Notes under the pieces: generated by a model
The model's input: the letters and a program-made list of their open reading frames with translations, nothing else
Databases searched by the model: none
What the model was told of the DNA's origin: nothing
Source: Gemmatimonadaceae bacterium
GTDB taxonomy: Bacteria; Gemmatimonadota; Gemmatimonadetes; Gemmatimonadales; Gemmatimonadaceae
DNA length: 64,000 nucleotides
Assembly (NCBI GenBank): GCA_040882285.1
Contig: JBBEBQ010000025.1
Coordinates: 177,754 to 241,753, forward strand
Reading direction: 5' to 3'
In this document: piece by piece, positions 7,619 to 15,363 of the stretch
Layout: every line of letters begins with the position of its first letter
How positions within the stretch are numbered: position 1 is the stretch's first letter
Position numbers and translations under genes: made by a program

Positions 7619-8445
7619 AGCGCCGGTTCTCGCCTGCCGTTCTCGTTTCTCTCACCGTGCACGTCGTGGTGGGAGCAGCGATCGTGCAGTCGCTGCACGT
7701 GCCGACGCGCTTGAGCACGCTGTTCACGCGGGAAAAGCGCGCGCCGGTCGTGGCCGAGCGAATCGGATTTCTGTCGCTTCCGCGCGGCACCGGGCCCGCC
7801 GTGGCGGGCCGGAGAGGCGGTGACGGCAGCCCGGCTGCGGCCGTGCCGGCCCCGGCGCTCGTAGCGCCGAACGTGGCCCCTGATGGCATTCCCGCCGCTC
7901 CAGTTGCTGACTCCGGCGCGCGCGTGACGGGGACGGGACCGCTCGTGGGCGGCGGCGGTCCGACCCGCGGCGTGCGACCGTCGTACACCGGACGGGAGGT
8001 GTGGACCGCGCCCGGCAGGATCCTCAGCGCGCCGCGCACCACCGCCGAGGTGATCGGTGACGCGATCCGGGCCGACGTCGGGCGGATCACGGACTCCGTG
8101 GTGGCGCTCGGACCGCGGCGCGACCCGACGGACTGGACCGTCGAGCGCAACGGCCGGAAGTGGGGGATCGATCAGGAGTTCATTCGGCTCGGGCCGGTGT
8201 CCATCCCCACGCCCATCCTCGCGCTGCTTCCCATCAACGCGCAGGCGAACCCCATAACGATGGCGCGCGAGCGGCAGCTCAACTACATGCAGCGCGACAT
8301 CGCCTTCCACGCGCAGCGCGCGGTCAATGAGAACGAGTTCAAGACCGCCGTGCGCAACCTGCGGCTGCGGAAAGAGCGCGAGCGCGCGCAACAAAAAGAG
8401 CGGGAGCCAGAGGCCCCCGCTCGAGACGAACCCGAAAAGAACTGA
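7615..8445 (+). CDS. Membrane-anchored protein with Pro/Ala/Gly linker, TonB-like layout
   Basis: A 276-residue protein starting at GTG 7615-7617, which overlaps the aminotransferase TGA. Residues about 7-25 form one membrane helix (PAVLVSLTVHVVVGAAIVQS), followed by a Gly/Pro/Ala-rich stretch to about residue 125, a folded region with GREVWTAPGRILSAPR, and a charged C-terminal helix rich in Arg, Glu and Lys. This anchor-linker-domain layout is like TonB or cell-envelope scaffold proteins, but no TonB C-terminal motif is visible. It ends just before the convergent lexA-like gene. Function unknown. Confidence 0.65.
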   Translation: MKRRFSPAVLVSLTVHVVVGAAIVQSLHVPTRLSTLFTREKRAPVVAERIGFLSLPRGTGPAVAGRRGGDGSPAAAVPAPALVAPNVAPDGIPAAPVADSGARVTGTGPLVGGGGPTRGVRPSYTGREVWTAPGRILSAPRTTAEVIGDAIRADVGRITDSVVALGPRRDPTDWTVERNGRKWGIDQEFIRLGPVSIPTPILALLPINAQANPITMARERQLNYMQRDIAFHAQRAVNENEFKTAVRNLRLRKERERAQQKEREPEAPARDEPEKN

Positions 8446-8448
8446 TCG

Positions 8449-9099
8449 TTACGACGTGAGCGTTGCCCTCGGCATCGGCGGATTGTCGCAGAACGGCCGG
8501 AACACACCGCACACGATTCCGAGCGCGTGAAAATCGGCGCCCGGCTCCAGCACGATGTCCTTCTCGGAGATGTTCGCGGGCTGCAGCACCACTGATCCGT
8601 TCTTCCGCGTGTAGGTGCGGATCGTCGCGTTATTTCCCATCCGCACCGCCACGATGTCGCGCTCCGCTGGCTTCCCCGACGGGCTGACGAGCAGGTAATC
8701 GCCGTCGTTGATGCCGCGGCCGACCATCGCTTCGCCTTTTGCCCGCAGCATGAAGGTGTCGTTGCTCGGCAGAAAGCGGCGGTCCACCGTGATGAACCCC
8801 TCGCGATTCTCCGGCGTGAGCGCCGGCTCGGTCGAATTGATCTTGCCGTAGAACGGCACGGGCTGCGTGTTGACCGCGCCGGCGAAGCCAAGCAGGCGCA
8901 CGCCGCGCGAGCGCGCCGGATCGCGCTCGATGTATCCCTTTCGTGTCAGCGATTGCAGCAGGTCCGAGACCGTCTTGGTGGACTTGATCTTGAACCGCGC
9001 TCCGATGTCGCGGATGCTCGGCTGGTACGTGTTTTCCGCCGTGAAGTCCAGCAGATACTGGTAGACGGAAGTCTCGAGACTGGTCAACGGTTCGGACAT
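8449..9099 (-). CDS. LexA-family repressor lacking cleavage site and catalytic dyad
   Basis: A 216-residue LexA homologue: an N-terminal winged helix (IRDIGARFKIKSTKTVSDLL, then LTRKGYIERD) and a C-terminal peptidase-S24 fold. By hand alignment to E. coli LexA, the Ala-Gly cleavage bond in GRVAAGEP corresponds to Ser89-Thr90 in GKINSTEP, catalytic Ser119 corresponds to Ala124 in KGEAMVGRGINDGD, and Lys156 corresponds to Arg161 in ATIRTY. If so, it cannot cleave itself upon RecA activation and would be a constitutive or differently controlled repressor. The ATG at 9097-9099 is preferred over 9123 because AGGGAG lies 5 nt upstream. It may be wrongly called an SOS regulator by automatic annotation. 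Confidence 0.85.
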   Translation of the reverse strand: MSEPLTSLETSVYQYLLDFTAENTYQPSIRDIGARFKIKSTKTVSDLLQSLTRKGYIERDPARSRGVRLLGFAGAVNTQPVPFYGKINSTEPALTPENREGFITVDRRFLPSNDTFMLRAKGEAMVGRGINDGDYLLVSPSGKPAERDIVAVRMGNNATIRTYTRKNGSVVLQPANISEKDIVLEPGADFHALGIVCGVFRPFCDNPPMPRATLTS

Positions 9100-9189
9100 G
9101 AAGTCTCCCTGCGGTGGCGGCATCAGCGACGAGCGTGCCTCATCGGAGCCGGCAAACTGCCGATAATCTGCGCATGGCGATGGCGCCGG

Positions 9190-10638
9190 TCAACCATTTG
9201 GCGCAAGGCGCGCTATCGCGGATCGCATCCGTCCCAGGGACTTTTCCCGGCCGAGCATGAGCAACACGTCGAAAATGCCTGGGCTCACGCTCATTCCTGT
9301 CAGGGCCAGGCGCATGGGCTGGAATATCTTTCCGGCCGTCGTGCCGCGCTCGTCCGCGAGCGCGCGAAGCGCCGCTTCGAGACTCCCGGCGATCCATTCC
9401 GGGGTTGCGCTCAGCTTGTCGTACGCGGCTTGCAGGAGCGCGGCCGCTTCGCCGGGATCCTTCCATGATTTCGCGACAGCGTCGGGATCGTACGCAATCG
9501 TGTCGGAGAGGTACGGCGCGGCCTGACGCACGATGTCGTGGATGGTTCGGGCGCGAACGCGCAGCAGCTCCAGCAGCGCCAGGTACCGATCTCCGCGGAG
9601 CTGATCGGCGGTGCCGAGACCTGCGGCGACGAGGGCCGGCGTCACGCGCGGCTCCAGCTTTTCCAGCGGCAGCGACGACAGATACTGGCCGTTCATCCAC
9701 TCCAGCTTCTGCGTGTCGAACACCGCGGCCTTTTTCTGGAGGCCGTCCGCGGAGAACAGCTCGACCATCTCGTCGAGCGTCATGATTTCGCGGTCGCCGC
9801 CCGGCGACCAGCCGAGCAGCGCGAGAAAGTTCACCATCGCTTCGGGCACGATGCCGAGGTGCTGGTAGTCGCCCACCGCCGTCGCGCCGTGGCGCTTGCT
9901 CAGCTTCTTGCCGTCCATCCCGTGGATCATCGGCAGGTGCGCGAACCGCGGGACGGGCTCGGCCAGCGCGCGGTACAGCATGATCTGCTTCGGCGTGTTG
10001 GAGATGTGGTCGTCGCCGCGCATGACGAGCGTGATGCCCATCGCCACGTCGTCGGACACTACGGCGAGGTTGTAGATCGGCGTCTCGTCGGAGCGCAGCA
10101 CCACGAAGTCGTCCACGTCCTTGTTGGGGAAGGCGATCGTGCCGTGGACGACGTCGTCCCATTCAGTCGTCCCGTCCGGCACGCGGAAGCGCACGACGAA
10201 CTGCTCGCCGCCGGCCACCCGCGCGCTCACTTCGTCCGCGCCGAGGCGATCGCAGCGGCGGTCGTACTTGAAGCTCTCCTTGCGGGCATCCGCTTCCTTG
10301 CGGCGCGCGTCCAGCTCCGCGGGCGTGCAGAAGCAGCGGTACGCGGCGCCGCCGTCGAGCAGCCGGCGCACGTCGTCCTGGTGCCGGGTGAGGTTCGCGC
10401 CCTGGTGCACGACCTCGCCGTCCCAGTCGAGTCCGAGCCAGCCGAGGCCCTCGAAGATCGCGCGGGTGCTTTCCGCGGTGCTGCGCGCCTTGTCGGTGTC
10501 CTCGATGCGCAGCAACATCTTGCCGCCGTGCTTCCGCGCCCACAGCCAGTTGAACAGCGCGGTTCGCGCGCCCCCCACGTGGAGGTAGCCGGTAGGGGAC
10601 GGCGCGAAGCGGAGGCGGGGGTTGGGGTGGTCGGAGAT
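9190..10638 (-). CDS. gltX: Glutamyl-tRNA synthetase, probable ATC start
   Basis: This enzyme charges tRNA-Glu (and in many bacteria also tRNA-Gln). The HIGH-class motif is in RFAPSPTGYLHVGGARTALF, and the KMSKS-class motif is in DGKKLSKRHG near residue 250; the C-terminal anticodon-binding region is complete, giving about 482 residues. The conserved N-terminus extends upstream of the first GTG in frame (10576-10578), and no ATG, GTG or TTG occurs before it. The best start is ATC at 10636-10638 with GAGG five bases upstream; ATA at 10639-10641 is directly next to the Shine-Dalgarno. The upstream Tat-protein gene stops 7 nt before. Confidence 0.9.
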   Translation of the reverse strand: MSDHPNPRLRFAPSPTGYLHVGGARTALFNWLWARKHGGKMLLRIEDTDKARSTAESTRAIFEGLGWLGLDWDGEVVHQGANLTRHQDDVRRLLDGGAAYRCFCTPAELDARRKEADARKESFKYDRRCDRLGADEVSARVAGGEQFVVRFRVPDGTTEWDDVVHGTIAFPNKDVDDFVVLRSDETPIYNLAVVSDDVAMGITLVMRGDDHISNTPKQIMLYRALAEPVPRFAHLPMIHGMDGKKLSKRHGATAVGDYQHLGIVPEAMVNFLALLGWSPGGDREIMTLDEMVELFSADGLQKKAAVFDTQKLEWMNGQYLSSLPLEKLEPRVTPALVAAGLGTADQLRGDRYLALLELLRVRARTIHDIVRQAAPYLSDTIAYDPDAVAKSWKDPGEAAALLQAAYDKLSATPEWIAGSLEAALRALADERGTTAGKIFQPMRLALTGMSVSPGIFDVLLMLGREKSLGRMRSAIARLAPNG

Positions 10639-10645
10639 TATTTCC

Positions 10646-11371
10646 TCACGCGAGGTACATGTAGCTGGCGCCTTCGGCCTGCGCCTGGTTCATCGCGATT
10701 ACCATCGCGGGCACGATCGTGATCCGCGGCACCATGTTCGCCTCGAGCTCGGAGCGGATCTCGGCGGCGGGCCGGTTCGTAGCTTCGGCGAGCCGTCCGA
10801 CCCAGAAGTTGAACGCGTTGTTGCAGACAATGAAGCGGGTGCCGAGCGCCTGCAGCGCGATCATGCTCGAGTCGCCCGGAATGTCGAACCGCGCTTCCGC
10901 GCCGAGGAACTCGCCCTCGGGGGCCGAGACGAACACGTTTCTCGTGGCGGCGGCTTTCGTCACGCGGTCGTTGACGCCCGTCGCCGCGCCGAAGCGGTAT
11001 TTCGCCCACATCGCGTCGTTGAACGCCATCGGAGTCGTGAAGCCGTACATTCCGACGATCGCGAGCACGTGCGGGTAGGCCATCTCGAACGCGGACTGGT
11101 ACGTCTGCATGTAATTGCGGACGTGCAGCAGCGGGAAGCCGCCGTTGGGCGCGGGCATGTCGAAGATCTGCGCGTGGTTCCCCTTGATCCCCTGGAGCCA
11201 GCTGTTGTCCGGCTTCACCGACGGTCCGGGCCCGGTGGCAGTGCGCATCGCCTTGATCTCTTCCGCGTCGAGCACGGCCGGGGCCGCGACGGCGCCGATC
11301 CCGACGGCGACGGCGGTGGTTGCGAGCCGGCCGACGAACTCCCGGCGATTGGGTGCCTGCGATCCTGTCAT
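10646..11371 (-). CDS. Tat-exported DsrE-like protein
   Basis: About 241 residues. The N-terminus has a twin-arginine signal, NRREFVGRLATTAVAVG, with a hydrophobic stretch ending at APAVLDA, so it is probably exported folded. The mature part has an alternating alpha/beta pattern with HVLAIVGMYGFTTPMAFND and a C-terminal helix ending EGASYMYLA, which recalls DsrE/DsrF-fold proteins; a cysteine occurs in ALGTRFIVCNNAF, the position where such proteins may carry one. This family link is weak. The ATG at 11369-11371 has GGAGG five bases upstream and is preferred over the ATG at 11404. The gene precedes gltX. Confidence 0.65.
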   Translation of the reverse strand: MTGSQAPNRREFVGRLATTAVAVGIGAVAAPAVLDAEEIKAMRTATGPGPSVKPDNSWLQGIKGNHAQIFDMPAPNGGFPLLHVRNYMQTYQSAFEMAYPHVLAIVGMYGFTTPMAFNDAMWAKYRFGAATGVNDRVTKAAATRNVFVSAPEGEFLGAEARFDIPGDSSMIALQALGTRFIVCNNAFNFWVGRLAEATNRPAAEIRSELEANMVPRITIVPAMVIAMNQAQAEGASYMYLA

Positions 11372-11469
11372 ATCGACCTCCATGAGTGGTAGTGACGAAA
11401 GCATGACGACTGAGGCGCGCGTTCTGCTTCAACGGAAAAAGGCCCGCGCTCGCGGACCCGAGAAAGAAC

Positions 11470-11558
11470 GGAGAGAGAGGGATTCGAACCCTCGATACAG
11501 GTTGACCCCGTATGCCGGTTTAGCAAACCGGTGCCTTCAGCCTCTCGGCCATCTCTCC
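11470..11558 (-). tRNA. tRNA-Ser (anticodon GCT)
   Basis: The minus strand folds as a class II tRNA: acceptor strands GGAGAGA and TCTCTCC, anticodon stem CCGGT/ACCGG around a 7-nt loop TTGCTAA giving anticodon GCT, a long variable arm, and a T arm containing GGTTCGAATCC. No CCA is encoded. It reads AGC and AGT serine codons. Confidence 0.95.
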
Positions 11559-11616
11559 CAATCTTTAAAGATAGTCGATCCGGAGGCCTACCTCAACATG
11601 CGAAGGTGGATTTGGC

Positions 11617-11752
11617 GGGGGAAAAAGGGGAGCGCTGTGCGTTGACCGTCATACCGTTTGTCCGTTGGGACGTGACGGCGGGACCGCGGTTCCGTTTCAC
11701 GCGCCTACGGAACAACGCGAAAACGGGTAACGCACGACACTCCCCTTTTTCC
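11617..11752. repeat. Dispersed palindromic repeat, copy A
   Basis: This is a roughly 135-bp imperfect palindrome. The outer ends are GGGGAAAAAGGGGAGCG and its near reverse complement ending CTCCCCTTTTT; inner blocks CCGTTGGGACGTG and CACGCGCCTACGG also pair. The same layout with shared blocks GTGCGTTG, CGTTGGGACGT and AACGCAC occurs at 27086-27203. It lies just after the stop of sdhB on the minus strand and may form the 3' end of that transcript. Confidence 0.8.
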
Positions 11753-11756
11753 TGCC

Positions 11757-12587
11757 CTACCTCGATTCGTCCGACGGTTCGGCCGCCCGTCCGGGTCCAC
11801 GCAACACCGGATCCTCAGCCGGAATGTCCGCCCGTTTCCTGTCCGGCTTTCGCCGGAACAGCCCTACGAGCTTGGTGACCGGATCGTAATGCCGGTCCAC
11901 GACCCGCTCCTTCAGCGGGATGATCGCGTTGTCGGTGATGGTGATGTGCTCCGGGCAAACCGTCGTGCAGCACTTGGTGATGTTGCAGTAGCCGATCCCG
12001 TGCGCCTGCTTGAGCTCGTCCACCCGGTCCGCCACGTCGAGCGGGTGCATCTCCAGCGCGGCCGCGTACACCAGGAACCGCGGGCCGATGAACTCCTCGT
12101 GCTTGTGGTGGTCGCGGAGAACGTGGCACACGTCCTGGCAAAGGAAGCACTCGATGCACTTCCGGAACTCCTGCACGCGGTCCACGTCGCTCTGCTGCAT
12201 CCGCCAGCTCCCGTCGGGCGCGTCGGGCGGACGCGGCGTGAACTGCTTGATCTTCTTCTTGACGCGAAAATTCCAGGACACGTCGGTCACGAGGTCGCGC
12301 AGCGCGGGAAAGGCGCGCATGGGCTCGATCGTGACGGGCTTCGACAGATCGAGCTCGTCGATCCGCGTCATGCACATCAGCTTCGGCATGCCGTTCACTT
12401 CCGCCGAGCAGGAGCCGCACTTGCCCGCCTTGCAGTTCCAGCGAACGGCGAGATCGTTGGCCTTCTCCGCCTGGATCTGGTGCACGGCGTCGAGCACGAC
12501 CATCCCCTCGGAGACCTCGGTCTCGTAGTCCACGAGCGCGCCGCCGCCGCTGTCGCCCCGCCAGATGCTGAAGGTGACTTGTGTCAT
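11757..12587 (-). CDS. sdhB: Succinate dehydrogenase iron-sulfur subunit
   Basis: A 276-residue subunit that passes electrons from the flavoprotein to the membrane quinone site. It has a plant-type ferredoxin cluster motif, WNCKAGKCGSCSAEVNG, and two C-terminal cysteine clusters, CIECFLCQDVCH and CNITKCCTTVCPEHI, for the 4Fe-4S and 3Fe-4S centres. The N-terminal domain is the usual 2Fe-2S fold. It lies 7 nt downstream of sdhA in the minus-strand order anchor-sdhA-sdhB. The divergence of the second cluster from E. coli SdhB suits the actinobacterial Sdh1-like group suggested by the membrane subunit. Confidence 0.94.
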   Translation of the reverse strand: MTQVTFSIWRGDSGGGALVDYETEVSEGMVVLDAVHQIQAEKANDLAVRWNCKAGKCGSCSAEVNGMPKLMCMTRIDELDLSKPVTIEPMRAFPALRDLVTDVSWNFRVKKKIKQFTPRPPDAPDGSWRMQQSDVDRVQEFRKCIECFLCQDVCHVLRDHHKHEEFIGPRFLVYAAALEMHPLDVADRVDELKQAHGIGYCNITKCCTTVCPEHITITDNAIIPLKERVVDRHYDPVTKLVGLFRRKPDRKRADIPAEDPVLRGPGRAAEPSDESR

Positions 12588-12594
12588 TCGTCCT

Positions 12595-14418
12595 CTACTT
12601 CATCTCTTCGATGATCTGCGCGAGCTCCGGAGGGAGCGGCGGAATCAGCTCGCGGCTCACCTGCATGGAGCCGTCTCCGCCCTTGCGCAGCAGGATGTTG
12701 AACTTGGCGAACTCCGGGTCCTTGTCCGGATAATCGTCGCGGAAGTGACCGCCGCGGCTCTCCTTGCGCTCGAGCGCCGCGCGCGCGATCGCCTCAGCGA
12801 CGGACAGCAGATTCCGCAGGTCCAGCGCGGTGTGCCAGCCCGGGTTGTACTCTCGATTCCCCGGAACGGTGATGCCCGGCGCTCTCCCCTTCAGCACGGC
12901 GATCCGGTCGAGCGCCGACTTGATCTCGTCCTCGCGCCGCACGATGCCGACCAGCTCCTGCATGAACTCCTGCAGCTCGTGCTGGATCTGGTACGGTCCA
13001 TCGGCGCCGCCGCCGGTTCCGGCGCCGTCCAGCGGCCGCAGCGCGTTGGTGGTCGCGCGCTCGACCTGGGCGTCGTCGACCTTGACTCCGCTGTTGTCGC
13101 GGGCGAAAGCCGCGGCGTACTCGCCCGCGCGCTTGCCGAACACCACCAGGTCCGACAGCGAGTTTCCCCCGAGACGGTTCGCGCCGTGCAGCCCCGCCGC
13201 GCACTCGCCGGCGGCGAACAGTCCGGGCACAGTGGACATCTGCGAGTCACCGTCGACGCGGATTCCGCCCATCATGTAGTGCGTGGTCGGCCCCACCTCC
13301 ATCGGCGTCTCGGTGATGTCGATGTTCGCGAGCTGCTTGAACTGGTGGTACATGCTCGGAAGCTTCTTCCGGATGTAGTCCTTGGAGTTCGGGATCTTCT
13401 CCTTCACCCAGGCGATGTCGAGGAAGACTCCGCCGTGCGGGCTGCCGCGTCCGGCGCGGACCTCGCGCATGATGCAGCGCGCCACGTGGTCGCGCGTCAG
13501 CAGCTCGGGTGGCCTGCGGGCGTTCTTGTCGCCCTGGATGTAGCGCCAGGCTTCTTCTTCGGTGTCCGCGGTCTGCGAGCGGTAGTTCTCCGGGATGTCG
13601 TCGAACATGAACCGCTTGCCGTCCTTGTTGCGCAGCACGCCGCCATCGCCGCGCACGCCCTCGGTCACGAGGATGCCGCGCACGCTGGGCGGCCACACCA
13701 TTCCCGTCGGGTGGAACTGGACGAACTCCATGTCCTGGAGCGCGGCGCCCACCTCGTACGCCAGGGAATGCCCGTCGCCGGTGTATTCCCACGAGTTGCT
13801 CGTGATGCTGAACGCGCGCCCGATCCCGCCCGTCGCGAGCACGACCGCCGGCGCCTGGAACACCTTGAACCGCCCGCGCTCACGCTCGTACGCGACCGCG
13901 CCGGCGATGCGGCCGCCGTCCTTGAGCAGCTCCAGGACGGTGCACTCCATGTGCACGTCGACCGCCTGATGGATGAGATGGTCCTGCAGAGTTCGGATCA
14001 TCTCGAGCCCGGTACGGTCGCCGACGTGCGCGAGCCGGGGATAGCGGTGCCCACCGAAGTTGCGCTGGAGGATGCGGCCGTCCTCCGTCCTGTCGAACAC
14101 GGCGCCCCACGCCTCCAGCTCCCGGGCGCGGTCCGGCGCCTCGCGCGCATGCAGCTCCGCCATGCGCCAGTTGTTGAGGTACTGCCCGCCGCGCATGGTG
14201 TCGGCGAAGTGCACGCGCCAGTTGTCCCGGTCGTCCACGTTCGCGAGCGCGGCCGCCAGCCCGCCCTCGGCCATCACCGTGTGCGCCTTGCCGAGCAGCG
14301 ACTTGCAGATGACGCCGACCTTCGCGCCCCTGTCAGCGGCTTCGATCGCCGCGCGCAGGCCAGCGCCGCCGGCGCCGACCACGATCACGTCGTATGAGTG
14401 CGTCTCGTGCTCTGCCAT
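12595..14418 (-). CDS. sdhA: Succinate dehydrogenase flavoprotein subunit
   Basis: A 607-residue flavoprotein that oxidises succinate to fumarate and passes electrons to SdhB. The FAD dinucleotide motif is VIVVGAGGAGLRAAIEAADR at the N-terminus; the conserved SLLGKAHTVMAEGG (histidyl-FAD region), the substrate loop EFVQFHPTGM, and HGANRLGGNSLSDLVVFG follow in the usual order. The ATG at 14416-14418 overlaps the stop of the membrane subunit gene as TGATG. An in-frame open reading region continues upstream of this ATG but is the other strand-phase of the membrane subunit and is not part of the protein. Confidence 0.95.
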   Translation of the reverse strand: MAEHETHSYDVIVVGAGGAGLRAAIEAADRGAKVGVICKSLLGKAHTVMAEGGLAAALANVDDRDNWRVHFADTMRGGQYLNNWRMAELHAREAPDRARELEAWGAVFDRTEDGRILQRNFGGHRYPRLAHVGDRTGLEMIRTLQDHLIHQAVDVHMECTVLELLKDGGRIAGAVAYERERGRFKVFQAPAVVLATGGIGRAFSITSNSWEYTGDGHSLAYEVGAALQDMEFVQFHPTGMVWPPSVRGILVTEGVRGDGGVLRNKDGKRFMFDDIPENYRSQTADTEEEAWRYIQGDKNARRPPELLTRDHVARCIMREVRAGRGSPHGGVFLDIAWVKEKIPNSKDYIRKKLPSMYHQFKQLANIDITETPMEVGPTTHYMMGGIRVDGDSQMSTVPGLFAAGECAAGLHGANRLGGNSLSDLVVFGKRAGEYAAAFARDNSGVKVDDAQVERATTNALRPLDGAGTGGGADGPYQIQHELQEFMQELVGIVRREDEIKSALDRIAVLKGRAPGITVPGNREYNPGWHTALDLRNLLSVAEAIARAALERKESRGGHFRDDYPDKDPEFAKFNILLRKGGDGSMQVSRELIPPLPPELAQIIEEMK

Positions 14419-15221
14419 CAGATGAGCCGGAAGTCGGTCCAGACGCCCATCGAGCACAGCCGCACGTACACGTCCGCGAACGCCACCCAGAACAGGCTCG
14501 GCCACGCCCACCGCATGTGGCCCCGGTTGAGACAGCTCACGCACTGGTAGCTGAGGCGCCGAACCGGCGCGCCGGAGAGCCGGTCCACGTAGCCGCCGAC
14601 CACGTGCCGGAGCGAATGGCAGCCGAGCGTGTAACCGGCGAGCAGGACGACGTTGATGACGAGCACCAGCGTTCCGACGCCGATGCCGAACTCCTTCGCG
14701 CCCGTCGCCGCGTCCGTGAACCACATCGCCTTCACCGCGTCGTACCCGAGGATCACGATGAACACCAGCGCGATGTACATGAAGTAGCGGTGGACGTTCT
14801 GGAGGATCAGCGGAAACGAGTTCTCTCCGCGGTAATTCGAGCGGGGCTCGCCGACAGAGCAGCTCGGCGGATCGGCCCAGAAAGCCTTGTAGTACGCGCC
14901 CCGGTAGTAGTAGCAGGTGAATCTGAACAGCGCGGGGAACGGGAGGATCAGCAGCGCGGGAGAGAAGGGAAGCCAGCCCGGCCACGCTGAAGGCTTGGGT
15001 CCGAACACCGAGTGCGGTGAATCACCGAACAGAACCGGCGAATAGAACGGCGACAGGTACGGTCCGAACTCGTAGTGCGCGTTCTGCAGCGCGGCCCAGG
15101 TGGCATACACGATAAAGCCGCTCAGGGCCAGGAAGATCAGCAGTGGCTGGACCCACCAAGCATCGGGGCGCAACGTCTGGCCGAATGCGCGGCGCGTCAG
15201 CGGAACGGCTGCGTGCGACAT
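14418..15221 (-). CDS. Succinate dehydrogenase membrane anchor, single large subunit
   Basis: A 267-residue membrane protein with about five to six hydrophobic segments, translated just upstream of and overlapping sdhA. It contains several His residues on membrane helices (NVHRYFMYIALVF, GCHSLRHVVGG) that could hold haem, and pairs of cysteines in RLSYQCVSCLNRG and FTCYYYRGAYY. In size and layout it matches the large fused membrane subunit of the Sdh1 type known from mycobacteria, rather than separate SdhC and SdhD. It would bind quinone at the membrane. I leave the symbol blank because naming differs between groups. Confidence 0.8.
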   Translation of the reverse strand: MSHAAVPLTRRAFGQTLRPDAWWVQPLLIFLALSGFIVYATWAALQNAHYEFGPYLSPFYSPVLFGDSPHSVFGPKPSAWPGWLPFSPALLILPFPALFRFTCYYYRGAYYKAFWADPPSCSVGEPRSNYRGENSFPLILQNVHRYFMYIALVFIVILGYDAVKAMWFTDAATGAKEFGIGVGTLVLVINVVLLAGYTLGCHSLRHVVGGYVDRLSGAPVRRLSYQCVSCLNRGHMRWAWPSLFWVAFADVYVRLCSMGVWTDFRLI

Positions 15222-15232
15222 AGTCAGTAAAA

Positions 15233-15263
15233 GTGACTGGTGACTAGTGACTAGTGACTAGTA
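15233..15263. repeat. Heptad repeat (GTGACTA family)
   Basis: Four tandem units of the type GTGACTG or GTGACTA lie between the divergent sdh operon and the antiporter gene. One arm only; no partner arm is visible nearby. Confidence 0.95.
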
Positions 15264-15363
15264 AGAACGGAAAATTGGCGCTTGCACCCGTACGACGGAA
15301 CGAACCGTGCCCTGTCCGTTGAGTGTTGTCAAGACGGCTGCGCCCGCTTACATAACCTAAGAC

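Noticed and set aside
12595..14985. 796-residue version of sdhA starting upstream
   Set aside because: The extra N-terminus is another frame of the membrane subunit gene; the flavoprotein begins at the ATG 14416-14418.
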